10,181 bases of DNA. It comes from BRH-c32 sp041674625 (GTDB taxonomy: Bacteria > Bacteroidota > Ignavibacteria > Ignavibacteriales > Melioribacteraceae). The stretch spans positions 1 to 10,181 of the forward strand of contig JBAYVI010000116.1 in NCBI GenBank assembly GCA_041674625.1, given 5' to 3'. This document shows, one piece after another, positions 1 through 5,575 of this stretch. Below the pieces are notes generated by a model. The model saw only the letters and a list, made by a program, of their open reading frames with translations. It was not told where the DNA came from and searched no databases. The translations under genes were made by a program, and so were the position numbers. How positions within the stretch are numbered: the stretch's first letter is position 1; each line of letters starts with the position of its first letter.

Positions 1-391
1 CGATTCCCAAGTATGAAGGATAACTTTTCTTTTGGATTAATTTATTGAAATAACCTCTAATTGAACCGACAATTTTCATATAATATCCGGTAGCAGATAT
101 TTTGTTTTTTATTTTACGTGGAATTAAAACGTAAATAATTATTAATACACCTATAACTATCGAGATATCCTGTTGTAATCCATATATAACTACACGACTG
201 CCAAGGTAACCGAATATTAGTCCAAAGAATGAATATGTTATAATTCTGCCAAGATTATATAAAACACGGCTTAAGAAATACTTTATTCGATTATCTCCGC
301 TAAAAGGAATAGCAAAAGCAATTGGTCCGCACATTCCAATACAATGTACGCTTCCAATTAAACCAACTATAAATGCAGACCAAATTTCCAT
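1..391 (-). CDS. TauE/SafE-like (COG2836-type) membrane protein, C-terminus cut by window edge
   Basis: The first 130 residues of a polytopic membrane protein are present, starting at an ATG at 391-389; the stop lies beyond base 1. The N-terminal helix carries a GSxHCxGMCGP signature (G13, S14, H16, C17, C21, G22, P23). It is followed by a second helix with the pattern YNLGRIITYSFFGLIFG at about residues 46-62 and a third near 76-91. This pattern is typical of the 'sulfite exporter TauE/SafE' family members that commonly sit at the end of cbb3 oxidase gene sets. Such proteins are usually about 230 aa, so roughly 100 residues are missing. It starts 4 nt after the ccoH stop and is therefore probably the last or a late gene of the operon. 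No clear Shine-Dalgarno is visible. The family name implies sulfite export, but this location and the intramembrane Cys pair suggest a role in copper handling or oxidase maturation; that is inference. Confidence 0.85.
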   Translation of the reverse strand, partial: MEIWSAFIVGLIGSVHCIGMCGPIAFAIPFSGDNRIKYFLSRVLYNLGRIITYSFFGLIFGYLGSRVVIYGLQQDISIVIGVLIIIYVLIPRKIKNKISATGYYMKIVGSIRGYFNKLIQKKSYPSYLGI

Positions 392-395
392 ATTA

Positions 396-836
396 TTAAT
401 TGCTTAGAATTATTTTTTCGTTGTAGTAATTAGTATCGTTTCTTATCCAATCTATTTTTACTTTCCATAAACCGGCTTTATTTATTGGAGTCTCTATCGA
501 TTGCTCATTTTCTGCATTAAGCAATATATCTACGGTCCTATCCAAATTTGCATCAGAAGGACGATAAATCTGAATCTTTCCATTCACAATACTTTTTACA
601 CTTTTTGGAAATGATACGATAAATAAACCATTATTAAAACTTACTTCCGGTTGTTCAGTTAATAGCTTTGTTCTTTCAATTTTATCTATCTGATTTTGGT
701 ATTCAATTTCTTTCGCATAATAATCATCAGTAACTAAATGAACATCTTGATTCATAAAGATAAAAACAAGAACCAACACGCCTGCCATAAATAGAATATA
801 TGTTATTGCAATTCCGGAACCCCAATTTAATTTCAT
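396..836 (-). CDS. ccoH: CcoH/FixH-like cbb3 oxidase assembly protein
   Basis: This 146-aa protein has one N-terminal transmembrane segment (about residues 8-28) and a soluble extracytoplasmic domain. The segment just after the helix, LVTDDYYAKEIEYQNQIDK (about residues 34-52), is the hallmark of the FixH/CcoH family, where a short 'DYY..EI.YQ..ID' stretch follows the membrane anchor. The rest is predicted beta-rich and ends shortly after a WKVKIDW segment, as in family members. CcoH is needed for assembly or stability of the cbb3 complex. Its ATG overlaps the ccoG stop in an ATGA arrangement (836-833), implying translational coupling. An AGGGAAGG stretch (854-847) lies about 10 nt upstream and could act as ribosome binding site. 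Confidence 0.9.
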   Translation of the reverse strand: MKLNWGSGIAITYILFMAGVLVLVFIFMNQDVHLVTDDYYAKEIEYQNQIDKIERTKLLTEQPEVSFNNGLFIVSFPKSVKSIVNGKIQIYRPSDANLDRTVDILLNAENEQSIETPINKAGLWKVKIDWIRNDTNYYNEKIILSN

Positions 837-2242
837 TTTTTATCGACCTTCCCTAAAAATGAAGTTTTAATTACATCTAAAACTTTGCCATTAGAAATAA
901 CTTCAATTTCCAATTTCGTTCTTAATTTGTTGGCTAGGTTATGTGGGATAATAACAAAGAATTTTGCTTCTCTAACTTCTTGTGGAGCAACTTTAAGATC
1001 ATTACCTATAAGTTTTATCTCTGCTCCGGGTATGTTAGTTAAAGCTAATGATGCCGGCATTGAATTAAAAGTCTTATTTATTATCTTCATGTCATATAGA
1101 TTACTAATTCTTCCGTCAGGTAGCTCTTGATATAGTAATCCCGGAGTGCGTAAAATACTTAATTCAACGTCAGATCTTGTAATTAATAAATATGATGTAA
1201 GTGAGATTAATATTACCAAGACAATAGTATAACCAATAGATCTTGGAGTAAACAATTTTCTTTTCCCGGTTTCTATTTCATTCTTGGATGCATATCGTAT
1301 CAACCCTTTTGGACGTTTTACTTTTACCATTACATCATCACACATATCAACGCAGGCAGTACAATTAACGCATTCAAGTTGTGTACCATTCCTAATATCA
1401 ATTCCGGTAGGGCAGACATCCACACATAAATGACAATCAATACAATCGCCATTATTAGTTATTTCATTTTTCCTAATTTTTCCTCTTGGTTCGCCGCGGA
1501 TATTATCATAAGCAATTACTATAGAATTGGGATCGAGCATTACTCCCTGAAGTCTTCCATAAGGGCATACTAAAGTACAAGCCTGCTCTCTGAAGTATGA
1601 AAAAACCCAATAAAATATCCCGGAAAAAATTAGAATTGCTGTCAAACCGCCAAAGTGCTCCGAAGGAGGTGAAGTAACTATTTGTATTAACTGATCCATT
1701 CCGATTATATAGGAAAGAAATATATTTGATATGATGAAGGATAGTACATAAAAAACAATATGTTTCGATGATTTTTTAAAGAATTTACTTTTATTCATTG
1801 GCGACATATTTAATGCTCTTTGTTTGTTTGCATCGCCTTCAATAAAGTATTCGATCTTTCTGAATACCATTTCGAGAAAGATTGTTTGAGGGCATAACCA
1901 CCCGCAAAAAATTCTACCATAAACAACAGTAAATAAAAATATTGAAACTATCACTGATATCATTGCGAGACCGAATAGATGAAAATCATGTGGACCAAAT
2001 GGTATTCCGAAAACAATAAACTTTCTATCAAGGATATTTAATATTAAAAGCGGATGTCCATTTATTTTTATAAACGGAATAACAAAAAGAAATAGAAGAA
2101 GAAAAATGCTTACAATAGTTCTAGCATTATAATATCTGCCAGAAGGTTTTTTAGGATAGATCCAATTTCTTTTTCCTTCCTTAGTCATTGTAGCTAAGGA
2201 ATCTCTGAATCTCTCTTCGTCTCCATGAATATCAAGTGCCAT
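833..2242 (-). CDS. ccoG: CcoG/FixG/RdxA polyferredoxin, cbb3 oxidase accessory protein
   Basis: I place the start at the ATG 2242-2240, giving 469 aa. The frame stays open to 2365, but that extension would run inside ccoP and reads as non-native basic sequence. Five membrane segments are visible (about residues 42-60, 88-109, 162-180, 198-215, 335-355). Cys motifs characteristic of CcoG are CGWLCP (C113, C117) and CTLVCP (C222, C226). A dicluster ferredoxin region follows with C267, C270, C273, C277-P and C291, C294, C297, C301. The last roughly 100 residues match the FixG C-terminal Ig-like domain. CcoG from Rhodobacter has been described as a Cu(II) reductase that supplies Cu(I) for cbb3 assembly. 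It starts 4 nt after the ccoP stop and overlaps ccoH by 4 nt. Confidence 0.95.
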   Translation of the reverse strand: MALDIHGDEERFRDSLATMTKEGKRNWIYPKKPSGRYYNARTIVSIFLLLFLFVIPFIKINGHPLLILNILDRKFIVFGIPFGPHDFHLFGLAMISVIVSIFLFTVVYGRIFCGWLCPQTIFLEMVFRKIEYFIEGDANKQRALNMSPMNKSKFFKKSSKHIVFYVLSFIISNIFLSYIIGMDQLIQIVTSPPSEHFGGLTAILIFSGIFYWVFSYFREQACTLVCPYGRLQGVMLDPNSIVIAYDNIRGEPRGKIRKNEITNNGDCIDCHLCVDVCPTGIDIRNGTQLECVNCTACVDMCDDVMVKVKRPKGLIRYASKNEIETGKRKLFTPRSIGYTIVLVILISLTSYLLITRSDVELSILRTPGLLYQELPDGRISNLYDMKIINKTFNSMPASLALTNIPGAEIKLIGNDLKVAPQEVREAKFFVIIPHNLANKLRTKLEIEVISNGKVLDVIKTSFLGKVDKK

Positions 2243-2246
2243 AATT

Positions 2247-3074
2247 TTAGTTGCCTTTTGCCGGTTCTTCGAATAATGTTCCTTCTTGTACTTTTGCATT
2301 TGGGGGATTTGTACCATAAAGCGATTTAATATAGGAAGCAACTTCCTGCATTTTCTTAGGGTCAAGCTGAGTTTCCCAGCTAATCATACCTTTTGCCGGC
2401 ACTCCATATTTAATTGTTTTGAATACACTTTTTATATCACCGCCATGAATCCAATAGCTATCTGTTAAATTGGGTCCGACCATACCTTCACCATTATTTC
2501 CATGGCAGGAAGCGCAGTTCTTTAAGAAAATTTCTTTTCCTGCTGATAAAGCAGGTGCATCCATTAGAAGTGTTACAGTCTCTTCATTTAAAAATGCGCC
2601 TGTTTTAATGAGAATTTCTCTTTCAGCAGAAGCTAATTGTACTTCGGATTGATATTCAGATATCTGAATATTACCGTCTCCGGCAATATGAAAAACAAAC
2701 ATATAAACTACACTCCAAATAATCGATCCATAAAAAAGGATATGAAACCATGGTGGTATCTTATTATCCAATTCTTTAATTCCATCAAAATCGTGATGAA
2801 ACATTATCTCTTGTTCTTTTTCAATTGGAGTAGATTTTGTAAGCCATTTCATAAATGCAGATAATGGACGCAAAAGAATTTTGCCATCATTATCATTCTT
2901 CTCTGAATAGACAATTGTAAGGAAAAGAATTCCGGTAATGAAAATTAATGTAACAATCATCATGGTTTGCATTACTTGATCCAAGTTATCTTCTCCGGCA
3001 GCATAAATATTTACTATTCCGGTAAAGAAAAAGAAAACAGCTATTAATAATCCCACTAATTTATTTGCTTTCAT
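2247..3074 (-). CDS. ccoP: cbb3-type cytochrome c oxidase subunit III, monohaem form
   Basis: This 275-aa protein has a hydrophobic N-terminus (residues 6-25, ending in a plausible signal-peptidase site near YAA-GE), a second helix (37-55) and a third (110-130). Just before the third helix is the CcoP N-terminal domain signature FDGIKELDNKIPPWF (96-110). The C-terminal domain is a single class I cytochrome c: CASCH with C187, C190 and H191 binding haem. M230 in the KGMISW segment is the likely axial Met. Proteobacterial CcoP normally has two haems c, so this is the shorter one-haem version common in Bacteroidota relatives. It passes electrons from soluble cytochrome c towards CcoO. Its start overlaps the 3' end of ccoQ by 14 nt; upstream there is only a weak purine-rich AGAG. 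Confidence 0.95.
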   Translation of the reverse strand: MKANKLVGLLIAVFFFFTGIVNIYAAGEDNLDQVMQTMMIVTLIFITGILFLTIVYSEKNDNDGKILLRPLSAFMKWLTKSTPIEKEQEIMFHHDFDGIKELDNKIPPWFHILFYGSIIWSVVYMFVFHIAGDGNIQISEYQSEVQLASAEREILIKTGAFLNEETVTLLMDAPALSAGKEIFLKNCASCHGNNGEGMVGPNLTDSYWIHGGDIKSVFKTIKYGVPAKGMISWETQLDPKKMQEVASYIKSLYGTNPPNAKVQEGTLFEEPAKGN

Positions 3075-3264
3075 TTAAGTTCTCTGAATTATTTAATTTA
3101 TCTATGTCCTCTTCCAAAGGGAGGTTTTTCATTTTGTTCCGGTAGTTTTTATTTAACTTAATCACCCAATAGATAGTGGCGATAAACATTACAAAAAAAA
3201 CAACCAGAACTAAAATTGGAAATATTGATACATCTTTTATTTCGGTTAAATATTTTGAAAACAT
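3061..3264 (-). CDS. ccoQ: CcoQ/FixQ-like small subunit of cbb3 oxidase
   Basis: This 67-aa protein has one transmembrane helix (about residues 13-35), then a short basic stretch (KLNKNYRNKMKN) and an acidic, Asn-rich tail. Size, topology and position between the NO and P subunits match CcoQ, which stabilises the complex, particularly CcoP association, in characterised systems. Sequence conservation of CcoQ is low, so the call rests largely on context. The ATG (3264-3262) is preceded by a strong AAGGAG at 3274-3269 that overlaps the stop codon of ccoNO. The 3' end overlaps ccoP by 14 nt. Confidence 0.85.
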   Translation of the reverse strand: MFSKYLTEIKDVSIFPILVLVVFFVMFIATIYWVIKLNKNYRNKMKNLPLEEDIDKLNNSENLNESK

Positions 3265-3268
3265 TTTT

Positions 3269-3274
3269 CTCCTT
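3269..3274 (-). promoter_or_regulatory. Shine-Dalgarno of ccoQ overlapping the ccoNO stop
   Basis: The minus strand reads TAAGGAGAAAAATG. The AAGGAG lies 4 nt before the ccoQ ATG and shares bases with the ccoNO TAA stop (3275-3273). It fixes the ccoQ start and suggests that ribosomes finishing ccoNO reinitiate on ccoQ. Confidence 0.7.
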
Positions 3275-5399
3275 ATTTCCCGCTTGCAGGTTTAGCTTTA
3301 ATATCTGTTCCTAATCTCTGCAGATAAGCAATCAAGGCAATAATATCGGTTTCCGGATCGGCATCAGCACCGCTTGCAAGCAAGTCGTCCGAAATCTTCT
3401 TTGCTTGAACATCAAGATCGTCATTTGCAAATTTCTCGTATCCTTCTTCATAAGGGACTCCAAGAGTGCGCATTACGCTTATCATTTTCGGAGTAAGAGT
3501 TCTATCGTATTTCTCTGAATAAAGCCAAGGATATGGAGGCATTATTGAGCCGGGGGACATTGTCCTTGGGTCTTCCATATGCATGAAATGCCATAGGTTT
3601 CCATATTTACCACCTACTCTATGTAAATCGGGTCCGGTACGTTTCGAACCCCATAAAAATGGATGGTCATAAACATATTCGCCAGCTTTTGAATATTCTC
3701 CATATCTCTCTGTTTCTGATCTAAATGGTCTTACTAATTGTGAATGGCAGTTATTACATCCTTCTCTTATATAAATGTCTCGTCCATGAAGTTCAAGTGG
3801 TGAATATGGTTTTACGCTTGCAATAGTCGGAATATTGCTTTTTACCAAGTATGTTGGAATAAACTCAACAGCCCCGCCTATTAAAATAACTACCGTAGAT
3901 AAGAGTGCAAATTTCATCGGTCGTTTCTCTAACCATCTATGAATTAATCCACGCTTTAATTCATCTTTAACTTTTATTAATGGAGCTGCTTCTGCTTCTT
4001 CATCTTTAACGAAAGTTCCTAATTTAATTGTAACGGCTAAATTATAAACCATCATTATAAATCCGGTGAGATATAACAACCCTCCAAATGACCTCATTAT
4101 ATACATCGGAATAATTTGCAATGTAGTTTCTAAAAAGTTAGGGTACTGTAATATTCCGAGTGGAGTAAATTGTTTCCACATTAATGCTTGTGCAATTCCT
4201 GACCAATACATTGGTACAGAATAGAAGACTATGCCAAGTGTACCAATCCAGAAATGGAGGTTAGCCATCTTCTTCGAATAAAGATCGGTTTTCCACATTC
4301 TTGGAACTATCCAATAAAGCATACCAAAACTTAGGAAGCCATTCCAACCTAATGCACCGATATGAACATGTGCTATAATCCAATCTGTAAAATGTGCTAT
4401 TGCATTAACACTTTTTAGAGATAGCATCGGTCCTTCAAAGGTTGACATACCATAAGCAGTAACTGCAACCACCATAAATTTAAGAATGGGGTCTGTTCTT
4501 ACACGATCCCAAGCGCCCCTTAAAGTTAAGAGACCGTTAAGCATACCGCCCCATGAAGGAGCAATTAGCATAATTGAAAATACTGTACCGAGTGATTGAG
4601 CCCAATCGGGCAATGCAGAATATAAAAGATGATGAGGACCAGCCCAAATATATAAAAAAATCAATGCCCAGAAATGGAGTATCGATAATCGGTACGAATA
4701 TACAGGTCGATTCGCAGCCTTTGGTAGAAAATAGTACATAAGACCGAGATATGGAGTAGTTAGGAAGAATGCTACTGCATTATGCCCGTACCACCATTGA
4801 ACAAGTGCATCTTGAACTCCGGCATAAGCGCTATAACTTTTGAATAATGTTAAAGGAATTTCTATTGAATTGACAACATGTAAAACTGTAATTGTAACGA
4901 ATGTAGCTATGTAAAACCAGATTGCGACATACATATGTTCTTCGCGTCTTTTGATAATTGTCATTATCATATTAACTCCGAACACTAGCCAAACAATTGC
5001 AATGGCAATATCGATGGGCCATTCAAGTTCAGCATACTCTTTGCTTGAAGTCATTCCTAATGGCAATGTAATAGCCGCAGCAACGATAATTGTTTGCCAT
5101 CCCCAGAAATGAAATTTACTTAAGAAATCATTAAACATTCTTGCTTTTGTTAGCCTTTGTAATGAGTAATAAACTCCCGCAAAAATTATATTTCCTACAA
5201 ATGCAAAGATAACAGCATTTGTATGTAATGGTCTTATTCTTCCAAATGTGGTGTATGGTATGCCGAGATTTAAATCAGGATAATATAATTGTATTGCCAT
5301 TATAAGTCCTACAAGCATACCAACAAATCCAAACACCAATGCTGCGTATATGAACAGTCTGACAATATTATTATCATAACTGAATTTTTCTACATTCAT
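3273..5399 (-). CDS. ccoNO: Fused cbb3 oxidase subunits I and II (CcoN-CcoO)
   Basis: This 708-aa fusion has a 12-helix CcoN domain (about 1-460), a charged linker (465-492), and CcoO with its own anchor helix (about 494-513) and a cytochrome c domain. Expected CcoN ligands are present: H59 and H346 for low-spin haem b, H344 for haem b3, and H206, H256 and H257 for CuB. Y250 is the likely tyrosine of the His-Tyr crosslink, and E322 lies in the conserved FEGP segment. CcoO shows CNNCH (C548, C551, H552) with M620 of PGSIMPP as the sixth ligand, plus the typical VRPFRSETERYG and GSKRTGPDLHRVGG segments. It reduces O2 to water with high affinity and pumps protons. It overlaps ccoS by 4 nt (ATGA), and GGGAG (5410-5406) provides a ribosome binding site. 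Separate ccoN and ccoO genes are the rule in Proteobacteria; the fusion is known from Bacteroidota and relatives. Confidence 0.98.
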   Translation of the reverse strand: MNVEKFSYDNNIVRLFIYAALVFGFVGMLVGLIMAIQLYYPDLNLGIPYTTFGRIRPLHTNAVIFAFVGNIIFAGVYYSLQRLTKARMFNDFLSKFHFWGWQTIIVAAAITLPLGMTSSKEYAELEWPIDIAIAIVWLVFGVNMIMTIIKRREEHMYVAIWFYIATFVTITVLHVVNSIEIPLTLFKSYSAYAGVQDALVQWWYGHNAVAFFLTTPYLGLMYYFLPKAANRPVYSYRLSILHFWALIFLYIWAGPHHLLYSALPDWAQSLGTVFSIMLIAPSWGGMLNGLLTLRGAWDRVRTDPILKFMVVAVTAYGMSTFEGPMLSLKSVNAIAHFTDWIIAHVHIGALGWNGFLSFGMLYWIVPRMWKTDLYSKKMANLHFWIGTLGIVFYSVPMYWSGIAQALMWKQFTPLGILQYPNFLETTLQIIPMYIMRSFGGLLYLTGFIMMVYNLAVTIKLGTFVKDEEAEAAPLIKVKDELKRGLIHRWLEKRPMKFALLSTVVILIGGAVEFIPTYLVKSNIPTIASVKPYSPLELHGRDIYIREGCNNCHSQLVRPFRSETERYGEYSKAGEYVYDHPFLWGSKRTGPDLHRVGGKYGNLWHFMHMEDPRTMSPGSIMPPYPWLYSEKYDRTLTPKMISVMRTLGVPYEEGYEKFANDDLDVQAKKISDDLLASGADADPETDIIALIAYLQRLGTDIKAKPASGK

Positions 5400-5575
5400 T
5401 TACTGCTCCCATGTTGTTTATCTTTATCTTTCTTAGGCTCGTCATCGAATAAAATTCGAATTGAGGGTGTGTATTTATCATCAAATTGGCCACTTCTAAC
5501 CGCACGGATAAAAAGTATTAAAAAGATGATTGCCACAAGAAGACTAAAACCTATCAATATTATAATTACTGACAT
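5396..5575 (-). CDS. ccoS: CcoS, small cbb3 oxidase maturation protein
   Basis: This gene encodes only 59 aa, short enough to be dropped by a typical ORF length cutoff. The product has one N-terminal helix (about residues 3-23) and then the family signature AVRSGQFDDKYTP (25-37). A short conserved IRILFDD segment and a Lys/Asp-rich tail follow. The 'SGQFDD...R.L.D' pattern is diagnostic for CcoS, which is needed for insertion of redox cofactors into CcoN in Rhodobacter. The ATG shares its A with the last base of the ccoI stop (TAATG). An AGAGGA at 5589-5584 lies 8 nt upstream and fixes the start. The TGA stop overlaps the ccoNO ATG (ATGA). The order ccoI-ccoS-ccoNO places maturation genes ahead of the structural genes. 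Confidence 0.95.
   Translation of the reverse strand: MSVIIILIGFSLLVAIIFLILFIRAVRSGQFDDKYTPSIRILFDDEPKKDKDKQHGSSK
5406..5410 (-). promoter_or_regulatory. Ribosome binding site of ccoNO inside ccoS
   Basis: GGGAG on the minus strand ends 6 nt before the ccoNO ATG (5399-5397) and lies within the last codons of ccoS. It supports the chosen ccoNO start and coupling to ccoS translation. Confidence 0.6.

Noticed and set aside
885..1130. Plus-strand open frame opposite ccoG
   Set aside because: It is the antisense of a conserved gene, with no recognisable protein features. The same holds for the plus-strand frames at 2286-2468, 2470-2652, 2637-2864, 5289-5621 and 5735-5947.
2243..2365. Upstream in-frame extension of ccoG to 2365
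   Set aside because: The extra 41 residues lie wholly inside the 3' end of ccoP and look like random basic sequence; the ATG at 2242 gives a normal CcoG N-terminus and a 4-nt gap.
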